A stretch of DNA of 64,000 nt, from NCBI GenBank assembly GCA_943787985.1, contig CALSOO010000008.1, forward strand, positions 172,857 through 236,856, given 5' to 3'. The translations under genes were made by a program, and so were the position numbers. Under the pieces are notes generated by a model. It worked only from the letters and a program-made list of their open reading frames with translations, was not told where the DNA came from and made no database searches. Each line of letters begins with the position of its first letter. Within the stretch, counting starts at the first letter, position 1. This DNA comes from an uncultured Paracoccaceae bacterium (GTDB taxonomy: Bacteria; Pseudomonadota; Alphaproteobacteria; Rhodobacterales; Rhodobacteraceae). Below, piece by piece: positions 45,211 through 54,366 of the stretch.

Positions 45211-45981
45211 TTGTTGGAAAACCCCCTCCTAAAAGTTGAAACCGAAGGCTCCATTGCAACGCTGACAATGAACCGGCCAGACAAACGCAACGCGATGTGC
45301 GCCGAACTTCTGGACGCCATCGATGCCTTCTTTTCCGCGCCCCCCAAAGACGTCCGCGTTGTCATTATAACGGGAACCGCCGGGCATTTTTGTTCTGGCC
45401 TTGATCTGTCAGAACACGTGCACCGGTCTGCCGAGGAAAACCTGTACCACTCTCGCGAATGGCACAAAGTTATGGAAAAAATTCAATTTGGCGGACTGGT
45501 TGTCGTGTCGGCCATGTTTGGGGCAGTCATAGGTGGCGGGCTGGAACTTGCGGCCGCCACACATGTGCGCATCGCAGAACCCTCCACCATCTTCCAACTT
45601 CCCGAGGGGCGTCGTGGTATTTTCGTAGGTGGCGGGGCCACGGCACGGGTTGGCCGCCTGTTGGGGCCGGACCGCATGACCGAGATGATGTTGACGGGGC
45701 GCAAGTTCAACGCGGACGAGGGCGTCTCGCTTGGGTTGGCGCATTACTCTGTAAGTGAGGGAGAGGCGATGACACTGGCGCAGACATTGGCTGCAAAAAT
45801 CTCGCGCAACGCGCCGTTGTCGAACTACTTTATGGTCCAATCCATCGCTCGGATCGGCGACATGTCCCAAAGCGACGGCTTGTTCACTGAATCTCTGGTG
45901 GCGGCCTTGTCACAAACAACACCCGATGCCGAAGAAGGTCTGAAAGCCTTCTTGGAAAAACGCGCTCCAAAGTTTCGTTGA
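45211..45981 (+). CDS. Enoyl-CoA hydratase, probable hydroxycinnamoyl-CoA hydratase
   Basis: 256-residue crotonase. The N-terminus reads SIATLTMNRPDKRNAM; FGAVIGGGLELAAATHVRIAE and PEGRRGIFVGGGATARV form the active-site region. TTG 45211 follows AAGGA at about 5 nt; TTG 45214 is equally open. In hydroxycinnamate degradation this step hydrates feruloyl- or coumaroyl-CoA at the side chain. Its place between the SDR remnant and the MarR/feruloyl-CoA synthase genes supports that role. Confidence 0.85.
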   Translation: MLENPLLKVETEGSIATLTMNRPDKRNAMCAELLDAIDAFFSAPPKDVRVVIITGTAGHFCSGLDLSEHVHRSAEENLYHSREWHKVMEKIQFGGLVVVSAMFGAVIGGGLELAAATHVRIAEPSTIFQLPEGRRGIFVGGGATARVGRLLGPDRMTEMMLTGRKFNADEGVSLGLAHYSVSEGEAMTLAQTLAAKISRNAPLSNYFMVQSIARIGDMSQSDGLFTESLVAALSQTTPDAEEGLKAFLEKRAPKFR

Positions 45982-45985
45982 TGCA

Positions 45986-46471
45986 ATGACAAAAGCAAAC
46001 AAATCAAAACAAGCGACAATCGCATTCAAAGCCAATGACGAAACCCTTCAGAGTTTCCTTGGCTATCATCTGAAGCGTGGCTTCAATGTGGTGCAAGGTG
46101 ATCTGACAAAAACACTGAAGCCGTTTGAGTTGCGGATGTTGACCTATACGGCGTTGACATTGATTGTCGACAACCCCGGCTTGAGCCAATCGCAATTGGC
46201 GGATGCGATGGATATCGAGCGGCCGAATTTGGTGGTGATTGTTGATGAACTGGAACAGCGCGAACTGATAACGCGTGATCGTGTTCCTACAGACCGCCGT
46301 GCCTATGCACTGCGGAGCACCCTGAAAGGGCAACACCTGTTTAAGCGTGCTGTCGCTGCTGTGACCCTCCATGAACAGGCTTTGTTTCAAGGGATTGACC
46401 CAGAGACCCGCACCCTGATCGTTTCCGCGATGAAACAGATCCAGTTGCGCGCTGCAAAGGATAGCAGATGA
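45986..46471 (+). CDS. MarR-family regulator of the hydroxycinnamate operon
   Basis: 161 residues. Helix-turn-helix and wing region GLSQSQLADAMDIERPNLVV and RDRVPTDRRAYALRSTLKG, the DxRxxxL wing typical of MarR. Hydroxycinnamate clusters are often controlled by a MarR protein (FerR, CouR, HcaR types) that senses the CoA thioester. It sits 4 bp after the hydratase, and its stop overlaps the next ATG by 4 nt. Confidence 0.9.
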   Translation: MTKANKSKQATIAFKANDETLQSFLGYHLKRGFNVVQGDLTKTLKPFELRMLTYTALTLIVDNPGLSQSQLADAMDIERPNLVVIVDELEQRELITRDRVPTDRRAYALRSTLKGQHLFKRAVAAVTLHEQALFQGIDPETRTLIVSAMKQIQLRAAKDSR

Positions 46472-48279
46472 AACGGACTAGCGATTTTCGCCCTCATGAT
46501 GTCACGCGCGTAGACCGCGATGACGGGTCGATCCTGCTGAAATCCAACACGCAGTTGGGGCCTGTTGCGCGCTCTACCGGTGAATGGTTGCACATTTGGG
46601 CGGAGGCGGCGGGATCCCGCGTTTTCGTTGCCGAACGCAGCGGCGCAGGCTGGCGCAGTGAGAGCTATGCCGCGACTTTGCAAAAGGTCCAGTCCATTGC
46701 GGCTGCCTTGCTTGCGCGCGGAATGGGTGCAGACACGCCAATCTTGATCATGTCCGGAAACGGTGTCGATCATGCCCTGTTGAGCCTTGCAGCCCAATAT
46801 GTAGGCATTCCGACTGTGCCCGTGGCGGAGCAATATTCACTTGTCACCGCCGCCCATGGTCGCCTGAAGCAAGCCGTTGAAATGGTCAATCCAACGATGG
46901 CCTATGTCGCGGACGCGGCCCAATATGATTCAGCCCTGCGACTGGACTTTTTCGAGGGTGTTGAACTCGTTTCTTCAAACCCCGGCACTGTTCCTTCGAC
47001 GCCATTTGGTGATCTTTTGGCGGGAGCTTCAAGCGTCGATGTTGCAGCTGCGCATGCGCAAGTTACACCAGAGACCATCGCCAAAATTTTGATGACTTCG
47101 GGCTCGACGTCAGCCCCGAAGGGCGTTTTGACCACCCATAAAATGATGTGTGTGAACCAAGCACAACTGGCGCGTGCCCTGCCCTTTTTACAAGAGCGCC
47201 CACCACGGATTGTCGATTGGCTGCCATGGAACCACGTGTTTGGCGGATCGCACAATGTAAACATGATGCTGGCAAATGGCGGCTCGCTCTACATCGATGG
47301 AGGCAAGCCAGCCCCCGGATTGTTTGACCAGACGGTTGAAAACCTGAAGCTGATGACTGGCACATTGTGCTTCAACGTCCCTGTCGGCTTTCAGATGTTA
47401 CTCAACGCTTTGCAGGATGACGTGTCCCTGCGCCAACGCTTTTTCGAGAACCTGGATATGGTATTCTATGCAGGGGCATCTCTGCCTCAAGAGGTCTGGG
47501 ACGGTTTCGAGACCATGGCGATGGAGATCAAGGGCGAGGTGCCGTTGATCACATCCTCTTGGGGGCTGACGGAAACGGCCCCCGCTGTGCTCCTTCAGCA
47601 AGAACCCATTGACACATCCGGTGTCGTCGGCGTGCCCTTGCCCGGCATAACCATGAAATTGATCCCACAGGATGACAACCGCTTCGAGGTCCGCACCAAA
47701 GGACCAAATATCATGACCAGTTACTTTGACGCCCCCCAAAAGACGGCGGAAGCCTATGATGGTGAAGGGTATTTCATCACGGGCGACGCCATGACCTTTG
47801 TTGATGCACATGACATGAACAAAGGTTTGAAATTCGACGGGCGGATCAGTGAAGACTTCAAGTTGCTGACCGGAACCTGGGTGCGCGCTGCAAACCTACG
47901 GCTGGATGTGCTTGGCATTCTGGCGCCTTTGGTCGGCGACGTCGTCATCACCGGGGCTGACAAAGCCCAGATCGGCTTGATGATTTTCCCGAACATGGCA
48001 GCACTCGCGCGGCACGGCTTTGAGACCGCTTCCGGCGGGGGCACATTGAATGATCCAAAACTTTTGGCCGAACTCAAATCACGCCTTGAAGCGCATGGTG
48101 AGGGGGCCAGCAGTTCAACCCGTGTGGCGCGTGCGATTGTCCTGAGCGATCCGGCCTCGTTGCCTGAGGGTGAAATGACAGCCAAAGGCAATCTGAACTT
48201 TCGCAAAATCAAGACACGCCGCGCTGACATGCTGGCGCGGCTCTATTCTGACACTGACTCAGCAGTCATCACCTTGTAA
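46468..48279 (+). CDS. fcs: Feruloyl-CoA synthase
   Basis: 603-residue acyl-adenylate-forming ligase. P-loop-like LMTSGSTSAPKGVLTTHKMM (about residue 209), VDWLPWNHVFGGSHN, SWGLTETAP and YFITGDAM. WNHVFGG and the C-terminal part are typical of feruloyl-CoA synthases. Converts ferulate, coumarate or caffeate with ATP and CoA to the CoA ester. Start overlaps the MarR stop. Confidence 0.92.
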   Translation: MKRTSDFRPHDVTRVDRDDGSILLKSNTQLGPVARSTGEWLHIWAEAAGSRVFVAERSGAGWRSESYAATLQKVQSIAAALLARGMGADTPILIMSGNGVDHALLSLAAQYVGIPTVPVAEQYSLVTAAHGRLKQAVEMVNPTMAYVADAAQYDSALRLDFFEGVELVSSNPGTVPSTPFGDLLAGASSVDVAAAHAQVTPETIAKILMTSGSTSAPKGVLTTHKMMCVNQAQLARALPFLQERPPRIVDWLPWNHVFGGSHNVNMMLANGGSLYIDGGKPAPGLFDQTVENLKLMTGTLCFNVPVGFQMLLNALQDDVSLRQRFFENLDMVFYAGASLPQEVWDGFETMAMEIKGEVPLITSSWGLTETAPAVLLQQEPIDTSGVVGVPLPGITMKLIPQDDNRFEVRTKGPNIMTSYFDAPQKTAEAYDGEGYFITGDAMTFVDAHDMNKGLKFDGRISEDFKLLTGTWVRAANLRLDVLGILAPLVGDVVITGADKAQIGLMIFPNMAALARHGFETASGGGTLNDPKLLAELKSRLEAHGEGASSSTRVARAIVLSDPASLPEGEMTAKGNLNFRKIKTRRADMLARLYSDTDSAVITL

Positions 48280-48291
48280 GGAGACCCGAGT

Positions 48292-49164
48292 ATGGTCGAC
48301 ATTTCCAAAGTCCGTGCAATCGACATTCACACCCATGCCGAAGAACCCTGCGGATGTCACAGTGACGACGGGTACGACGAATTGCAGTCCACTATGGCCA
48401 AGTATTTTCGCGCACCTTGGGAACACCCTCCCACCATCGAGGAAACTGCAGCGCATTACCGCGCACAAAACATCGCCGCCGTGATCTTTCCGGTCGATAG
48501 CGAACGCGAGACGGGGTACCGGCGGTACAAGAACGAAGAAGTGGCCGAGATTGCAGCCGCCAACGATGATGTCCTCATCCCTTTCGCCTCGATCGATCCT
48601 TGGAAGGGCAAAATGGGCGCGCGCGAAGCACGGCGTTTGATCAAGGATTTCGGGATCAAAGGGTTTAAATTCCATCCCACAATGCAGGGATTCTATCCCA
48701 ACGACAGAATAGCATACGATCTGTATGAGGCCATCGCCGAGGAAGGTGGCATCGCCTTGTTTCACACGGGCCAAACAGGTGTCGGCTCGGGCATGCCCGG
48801 CGGCAACGGCATGCGGCTGAAATATTCGAACCCGATGTATATGGACGACGTCGCTGTGGATTTTCCAGAGATGAAGATCATCCTCGCCCATCCCAGTTTT
48901 CCCTGGCAGGAAGAAGCGCTGGCCGTGGCGCAACACAAACCCAACGTCTACATTGACCTGTCGGGCTGGTCCCCGAAGTACTTCCCGGACATCTTGGTCC
49001 GTTACTGCAATTCCATTCTGAAAAAGAAAGTCTTGTTCGGGTCTGACTGGCCTATGATCACGCCCGAACGCTGGTTGGCTGATTTCGAGAAAATCGCAAT
49101 CAAAGACGAGCTTAGGGAAGACATCACAAAGGGCAACGCCGCACGTCTTCTTGGGCTTGCCTAG
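48292..49164 (+). CDS. Amidohydrolase, probably beta-ketoacyl-CoA side-chain cleaving enzyme
   Basis: 290-residue TIM-barrel amidohydrolase of the amidohydrolase_2 family. Metal ligands His13 and His15 (DIHTHAEEP), then KGFKFHPTMQGFYPND, ILAHPSFPWQ and LFGSDWPMITPE with the metal Asp. From memory, enzymes of this type in hydroxycinnamate clusters are named 4-hydroxyphenyl-beta-ketoacyl-CoA hydrolases. That fits the gene order here, but decarboxylase activity is an alternative. RBS AAGGAG. Confidence 0.8.
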   Translation: MVDISKVRAIDIHTHAEEPCGCHSDDGYDELQSTMAKYFRAPWEHPPTIEETAAHYRAQNIAAVIFPVDSERETGYRRYKNEEVAEIAAANDDVLIPFASIDPWKGKMGAREARRLIKDFGIKGFKFHPTMQGFYPNDRIAYDLYEAIAEEGGIALFHTGQTGVGSGMPGGNGMRLKYSNPMYMDDVAVDFPEMKIILAHPSFPWQEEALAVAQHKPNVYIDLSGWSPKYFPDILVRYCNSILKKKVLFGSDWPMITPERWLADFEKIAIKDELREDITKGNAARLLGLA

Positions 49165-49629
49165 ATGGAAATCCCCACACCTTCTTTGTGCCATTCCTTT
49201 ACCTTGATGGTTGAACTGGACGCCCCGATTGAACTTGGCACGGGGCGCGCCGGAGAACGACGCATCATCCCGATCATCGGCGGCCAGGCGCTGGGGCCTG
49301 ACATTACAGGGACCGTGCTGAATGTCGGGGCTGACTGGCAAACCATTCATGCGGATGGGGCAGCCCATCTTGATACGCGCTACGCACTAAGGACACACGA
49401 CGGTGCCGTTATCGAAGTCGTGAATGTCGGTACACGGCATGGCCCTCCAGAAGTGATTGCCGCACTGGCCGCAGGTCAGGATGTGTCACCGTCAAGCTAT
49501 TACATGCGCACGTCAGCGCGGCTGGAAACCGGTGACGCAAGATACGCATGGGTCAACCACACGTTGTTTGTTTGTGCTGGTATTCGCCGTGCTTCGTCCG
49601 TGGAAATCGCTTTTTACAAGGTGGAGTGA
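49165..49629 (+). CDS. DUF3237 family protein
   Basis: 154 residues, beta-rich, with GTGRAGERRIIPIIGG near the N-terminus and ARYAWVNHTLFVCAG near the end, the usual DUF3237 blocks. No signal peptide. Function unknown; the family often turns up in aromatic-catabolism operons. Its ATG follows the amidohydrolase stop with no gap. Confidence 0.85.
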   Translation: MEIPTPSLCHSFTLMVELDAPIELGTGRAGERRIIPIIGGQALGPDITGTVLNVGADWQTIHADGAAHLDTRYALRTHDGAVIEVVNVGTRHGPPEVIAALAAGQDVSPSSYYMRTSARLETGDARYAWVNHTLFVCAGIRRASSVEIAFYKVE

Positions 49630-49695
49630 TACGTTAACTGCCCGCCTCCGCGGCGCGTGACGTTTCAGGGCAGATCGACGAAAGGGAGAGAGACA

Positions 49696-50649
49696 ATGAC
49701 GTTGAAATTGATCACAAGCGCCTTTGCTTTTGCGGCACTGGCCAGCGGCGCGACACCTGCCGCGGCCGAATTATTTGAAGGCTGTCCGTCCAAACCAATT
49801 CTGGGAAAGTTCATTGAATTCGGCAAGGCGGGCAAGATGCCGAAAGACCTTGGCCAATGGTTGAACACCCCCGCCGCGCAGAAAATCGAACCATGGAAGC
49901 CATTCGAGAATGTAGACTATGTAGGCATCTGCTGGGTTTCGGCATGGCTCGTGCATACTGACGACGGGATTGTCCTGATCGACACACTTTATGGACCTTT
50001 CGTGAACCAGCTTGTTGAAAACATCAAATCCGTCGGCGTGGACTTGGCCGACATCAAATACGTCCTGATGACCCACGGACATTTTGACCACGCTGGTGGG
50101 GCTTCTGCGCTCAAACCGATGCTGCCAAACGCGCAGTTCGTGATGAGCCAAAGCGGTTGGGACGAAGCGATTGAGGACGCGGCCAAATCAGAGGGCCGTC
50201 GCAAATGGGACATGATCCCGCAAGACGTTGTTATGGCGGATGGGGACACGTTTGAACTGGGTGGAAACGTGTTCCAGTTGATCGAAACTCCGGGCCATAC
50301 TTGGGGCACGGCATCTTACAGTTACGACGTCAAAGACGGTGATGACACGTTTCGAGCAGTCACTATCGGTGGATTGGGCCTGAACGCGATCAAAGGTGTC
50401 GATCAGGTCGAAGCGTACATCGAAAGTGTCGAACGGTTGAAGGGGTTGGTCGAAGCCGCCGATGACAACGTCTCGGTGCATCTCACGACGCACGGCTTTT
50501 CAAACAACCTCGAAGAAGATCGTTTGAAACTGTCCGAACGAAAAGCTGGCGAGCCGAATGTTTTCGTCAATCCCGATGGCATACTTGCACAAGTCTCGGG
50601 ACTGAAAAGTCGGGCTGTCCAGCGGCTTGAAATTGAAAAAAACAAGTGA
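49696..50649 (+). CDS. Exported metallo-beta-lactamase-fold hydrolase
   Basis: 317 residues with a signal peptide (TLKLITSAFAFAALASGATPAAA-EL). The metal motif MTHGHFDHAGG has His127, His129, Asp131 and His132; ETPGHTWGTASY gives the third-site His. Subclass B3-like layout, but in a catabolic operon it may be a lactonase or thioesterase. RBS AAAGGGAGAGAG. Its last 4 nt overlap open sequence upstream of the next gene. Confidence 0.85.
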   Translation: MTLKLITSAFAFAALASGATPAAAELFEGCPSKPILGKFIEFGKAGKMPKDLGQWLNTPAAQKIEPWKPFENVDYVGICWVSAWLVHTDDGIVLIDTLYGPFVNQLVENIKSVGVDLADIKYVLMTHGHFDHAGGASALKPMLPNAQFVMSQSGWDEAIEDAAKSEGRRKWDMIPQDVVMADGDTFELGGNVFQLIETPGHTWGTASYSYDVKDGDDTFRAVTIGGLGLNAIKGVDQVEAYIESVERLKGLVEAADDNVSVHLTTHGFSNNLEEDRLKLSERKAGEPNVFVNPDGILAQVSGLKSRAVQRLEIEKNK

Positions 50650-50762
50650 TCCGAAATCGGGCGCGCGGGCTTTTGCCCTGTGCGTCCAGTGCCCCTGCGA
50701 CACACGCACCAACCCGCCAAAACGATGCCATGCGCATCGAAATCAGCCTCCGAAGGACCAAG

Positions 50763-52613
50763 ATGCAGTATCACCTCAACGGCTACGCCAGTGGCTCCCC
50801 TGACCAAAAACCGCGCGCCGAGGGGCTGGAAGCACCCACAGATGCCGTTGATGTATTGATCATTGGCTGTGGCCCCGCTGGATTGACGCTGGCTGCACAA
50901 CTCTGTGCCTTCCCCGGGATCAAGGTTCGCATTGTCGATCAAAAGGCAGGCCCTTTGGCTGTGGGACAAGCTGACGGCATCGCGTGTCGTTCCATGGAAA
51001 TGTTTGAAGCTTTCGGATTCGCCGACAAAGTGCGCCGCGAAGCCTATTGGGTCAACGAGACGACATTCTGGCGCCCCACACCCGGTGCCAACGGGATATC
51101 GCGCACGGGCCGTATTCAAGATGTCGAAGACGGTTTGTCCGAGCAGCCGCATACGATCCTGAACCAAGCGCGCGTGCATGATTTTTATCTGGAAGTGATG
51201 GAAAACAGCGCACGACAGTTGGTGCCAGACTACAACCGGACGCTCATATCCCTGCACCGCGACGAAACCTTGGAGCACCCTGTTACGGCTGACTTCAATC
51301 TGGCAAACGGCGACCGCGAAACGATCAAAGCCCGTTATGTCGTCGGCTGTGATGGGGCCCGAAGCACTGTGCGCAAGTCCCTTGAGCTAAGGCTAGAGGG
51401 CGACTCTGCCCGCCAGCTTTGGGGCGTCATGGATGTTTTGGCGGTCACGGACTTCCCCGATGTCCGCCTGAAATGCGCCATCCAGTCCGCAGCCGAGGGC
51501 AGCTTGCTGATCATCCCTCGAGAGGGCGGATATATGGTGCCGATGTACATCGAACTGGACGTTTTGGCCGAGGGGGAACGCGCCAGCGATCGTGATGTGA
51601 CGCCTGAGATGCTGATCCAAAAGGCACAGGCAATTTTCGCCCCCTACGATCTGGACGTTAAAGATGTGGTTTGGTGGTCCGCATATGAAATCGGGCAACG
51701 TGTTTGCCAACGCTTTGATGACGGATCAGAAGCACCACGTGTTTTTATTGCAGGCGACGCGTGTCACACTCACAGTCCCAAGGCCGGGCAAGGCATGAAT
51801 GTTTCTATAGCCGACACCTATAATCTTGGCTGGAAACTGGCATCTGTTATCCAAGGGACCGCGCCGCCCCCGCTCTTGAAGACCTATTCTGCAGAACGTC
51901 AGGCCAAGGCCAAAGAACTGATCGATTTTGATCGCGAAATGGCACATATCTTCAGCACGTCTTCGGCGTCGGACGTTTTTCAAAAATACTTTTCAAAGCA
52001 TGCACGATACACCGCAGGCGTTGAAACCCGTTATGACCCGTCTATAATCGTTGGCCCAAACACGCATCAATTCCTTGCAACGGGGTTCAGGATTGGAACA
52101 CGGTTTCATTCCGCGCCGGCAATCCGGCTTGCCGATGCAAAACCAATCCATCTGGGTCATACAATCCAAGCTGACGGGCGCTGGCGGATATTCATCTTTG
52201 CCCCCTCAGCGGACACAGGACAGGCGCATGGCGCGACCGCTGAATTGGCAAGGTTTCTGCAAAACGATCCAACCTCGCCCTATACCCTTTATACGCCCAA
52301 AGATGCTGATCCAGACGCAATCATCGACATACGTGCAGTGTTTCAAACGCCCCATCAAGAACTCCAATTCGATCAAATGCCTCCACTTTTGCGACCAAGC
52401 AAAGGACGTTTCGGATTGGTAGACTACGAGAAAATATTTTGCCCCGACCCCAAATCCGTGGACCTCTTTGAGGCTCGCGGCATTGCGCGGGACACTGGTG
52501 CAATGATCATTGTACGTCCGGATCAATATGTGGCTCATGTTCTCCCGCTTGATGCGACGGATGCGTTGTCATCCTTCTTCTCGGGTTGCTTGCAGCAGAT
52601 CAAAGCCACCTAG
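50763..52613 (+). CDS. FAD-dependent aromatic monooxygenase (phenol / 3-hydroxybenzoate hydroxylase type)
   Basis: 616 residues. FAD fold GCGPAGLTLAAQL (about residues 35-47), VGCDGARSTVRKSL in the middle, GDACHTHSPKAGQGMN (about 325), and a C-terminal thioredoxin-like dimer domain. Resembles 3-hydroxybenzoate 4-monooxygenase and phenol 2-monooxygenase. ATG 50763 has AAGGA at 6 nt; earlier in-frame starts lie within untranslated sequence. It probably hydroxylates the aromatic acid left after side-chain removal. Confidence 0.9.
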   Translation: MQYHLNGYASGSPDQKPRAEGLEAPTDAVDVLIIGCGPAGLTLAAQLCAFPGIKVRIVDQKAGPLAVGQADGIACRSMEMFEAFGFADKVRREAYWVNETTFWRPTPGANGISRTGRIQDVEDGLSEQPHTILNQARVHDFYLEVMENSARQLVPDYNRTLISLHRDETLEHPVTADFNLANGDRETIKARYVVGCDGARSTVRKSLELRLEGDSARQLWGVMDVLAVTDFPDVRLKCAIQSAAEGSLLIIPREGGYMVPMYIELDVLAEGERASDRDVTPEMLIQKAQAIFAPYDLDVKDVVWWSAYEIGQRVCQRFDDGSEAPRVFIAGDACHTHSPKAGQGMNVSIADTYNLGWKLASVIQGTAPPPLLKTYSAERQAKAKELIDFDREMAHIFSTSSASDVFQKYFSKHARYTAGVETRYDPSIIVGPNTHQFLATGFRIGTRFHSAPAIRLADAKPIHLGHTIQADGRWRIFIFAPSADTGQAHGATAELARFLQNDPTSPYTLYTPKDADPDAIIDIRAVFQTPHQELQFDQMPPLLRPSKGRFGLVDYEKIFCPDPKSVDLFEARGIARDTGAMIIVRPDQYVAHVLPLDATDALSSFFSGCLQQIKAT

Positions 52614-52720
52614 GCTCATGCCCCATTGGTTTTGCGCTGTCAGCGCCCTTCCGGTTGTCCGGATCAATGGGCCCCAAGCCTAAAGATTATCTGGCATAAC
52701 GATTATTCTTGCCACCAATG

Positions 52721-52735
52721 AAGACATGATGTCTT
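52721..52735. promoter_or_regulatory. Candidate operator upstream of the second TRAP operon
   Basis: AAGACAT-G-ATGTCTT, a perfect 7-bp palindrome with one central base, 70 bp before the dctP start. The binding protein is unknown; it is unlike the AT palindrome before the SDR remnant. Confidence 0.45.
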
Positions 52736-52804
52736 GTACACTTCGTTAGGCTCCGAAACCCTTGTGGGGTTGCAATAGAGAGCCCGTTTTTTGGGAGGAA
52801 AACG

Positions 52805-53833
52805 ATGAAACGTAGAACACTTATGGCATCTGGTATTGCGGCAACGGCGTTGGCTTTTGGCCTGTCGAGCACTGCGGCCTTCGCTGAAACTGTTACCTTG
52901 CGCATGTCCACTTGGTTGCCACCAAAGCACCATCATACAGCGACGACATTGCCGACTTGGATTGCAGCGGTTGAAGAAGCATCTGGCGGCACGCTGAAGA
53001 TCAAGATCGACCCCGCGCCAATCGCCAAACCACCGGGTCAATACGAAGTGGTGCGTGATGGAGCGGCCGACATGTCGTATCACGTTGTGGCCTACACGCC
53101 CGGACCGTTCGAAATTTTGCGTGGTTCCGAGCTGCCGTTCCTTTCACCCAACGCCGAAATCGGATCACAAGCCGCTTATGATTGGTACGATCGAAACATC
53201 GGCTTCGACAAAGAATTCAAAGACGTCAAAATCATTACGATGTTCGTGCATGGTCCCGGCGCGGTACACTCCAAAGAGCCCATCAAGACCCTTGAAGACA
53301 TGGCAGGCGTTAAGCTGCGCGTCGGCGGTGGCGGTGTCCGTATGGCCAAAGCACTTGGCGCGACACCCGTCGCCCTGCCGGCGCCCAAAGCCTATGAAGC
53401 CATACAAAAGGGCGTGGCGGACGGCGCAATGTTCCCATTCGAATCCATCGCAGGATTCCGTTTGGGTGAGTTGGTGAACTACCACCTCGAAATTCCGGGT
53501 GGTCTGTACACCACGCCATTCGCAGTGATGATGAACCCTGCGAAATTTGACAGCCTGTCGGATGAACATAAAAAAGTGCTGACCGATCTGGGCGGTGTGA
53601 ACGGTGCAAAAATTCTGGGCAAAGGGTGGGACGACGGCGACGCTGAGGGCCGCGCCAAAGCGATCGAGCAGAACGGTGTTTTTCACACGCTGGAAGGTGC
53701 CGAACTGGACAAGTGGAAAGAACGCATCGCGTTCATGAACGCCGACTGGATCGCAAAAGCCGATGCCGCGGGTCTTGATGGCGCAGCATTGCTGGAAGAC
53801 TTTAAAACCACTGTTGCCAAGTACTCCGAATAA
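52805..53833 (+). CDS. dctP: TRAP transporter substrate-binding protein (DctP), aromatic-cluster copy
   Basis: 342 residues. Signal peptide KRRTLMASGIAATALAFGLS ending near AFA-ET, then TLRMSTWLPPKHHHTATTLP. GVKLRVGGGGVRMAKALGA carries the ligand-binding arginine. RBS GGGAGGAAAACG. Likely imports an aromatic acid, given its place beside feruloyl-CoA synthase and a ring hydroxylase. Confidence 0.92.
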   Translation: MKRRTLMASGIAATALAFGLSSTAAFAETVTLRMSTWLPPKHHHTATTLPTWIAAVEEASGGTLKIKIDPAPIAKPPGQYEVVRDGAADMSYHVVAYTPGPFEILRGSELPFLSPNAEIGSQAAYDWYDRNIGFDKEFKDVKIITMFVHGPGAVHSKEPIKTLEDMAGVKLRVGGGGVRMAKALGATPVALPAPKAYEAIQKGVADGAMFPFESIAGFRLGELVNYHLEIPGGLYTTPFAVMMNPAKFDSLSDEHKKVLTDLGGVNGAKILGKGWDDGDAEGRAKAIEQNGVFHTLEGAELDKWKERIAFMNADWIAKADAAGLDGAALLEDFKTTVAKYSE

Positions 53834-53839
53834 AACACA

Positions 53840-53867
53840 TGCGGCGTCGGGGGAACTCGACGCCGCA
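53840..53867 (+). terminator. Hairpin between dctP and dctQ
   Basis: Perfect 10-bp stem TGCGGCGTCG / CGACGCCGCA with an 8-nt loop, 6 bp after the binding-protein stop and without a T run. Same position as the hairpin in the other TRAP operon; it may stabilise or attenuate the mRNA. Confidence 0.65.
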
Positions 53868-53889
53868 CCTATGATCCGGGGAGGCATCA

Positions 53890-54366
53890 GTGCATTCAAT
53901 TCTAAAGGCCGTTTCGAACTTATTTGCAGGCCTTGCCTGTCTTGCGCTTTTGGGGATTATGGCCATCACTTTTGTAGATGTCGTCGGGCGCTACTTCTTC
54001 AACGCGCCCATCACTTTTGCGGTTGAACTGATCCAGCTTGGCATGGGGCTGTTGGTGTTGTTCGGGCTTGCAACCACCACTCTGCAACGTGGTCATATCG
54101 CAGTTGATATTATCGAAAACCTTGTGCCCGAAAGCATCGCCAAACTTTTTGCGGCCATAGCAGCGCTCTGTGGATTGACCTTTATCGGGTTGCTCGCATG
54201 GCGCCTTTGGGATCGCTCTTTTAAATTCATGGATGACGGTTTGGCAACGGATGTGCTGTTCCTGCCCGTTTGGCCTGTGGTTGTGCTCATGTCAGTCGCC
54301 GCAAGTCTCGCGGCCATAGTGGCATTCCTCCAAGTTCTCAAACCTGGCATGGGACGGACCGACTGA
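53890..54366 (+). CDS. dctQ: TRAP transporter small permease (DctQ)
   Basis: 158 residues, four membrane segments (first about residues 9-29). ITFAVELIQLGMGLLVLFGL and TLQRGHIAVDII match DctQ. The start is GTG 53890 with a very good ribosome binding site (GGGGAGG). The stop overlaps the DctM ATG (TGATG). Confidence 0.9.
   Translation: MHSILKAVSNLFAGLACLALLGIMAITFVDVVGRYFFNAPITFAVELIQLGMGLLVLFGLATTTLQRGHIAVDIIENLVPESIAKLFAAIAALCGLTFIGLLAWRLWDRSFKFMDDGLATDVLFLPVWPVVVLMSVAASLAAIVAFLQVLKPGMGRTD

Noticed and set aside
48259..49368. Long open frame antisense to the amidohydrolase
   Set aside because: The opposite strand holds a clear amidohydrolase and DUF3237 pair; the antisense text has no family resemblance.
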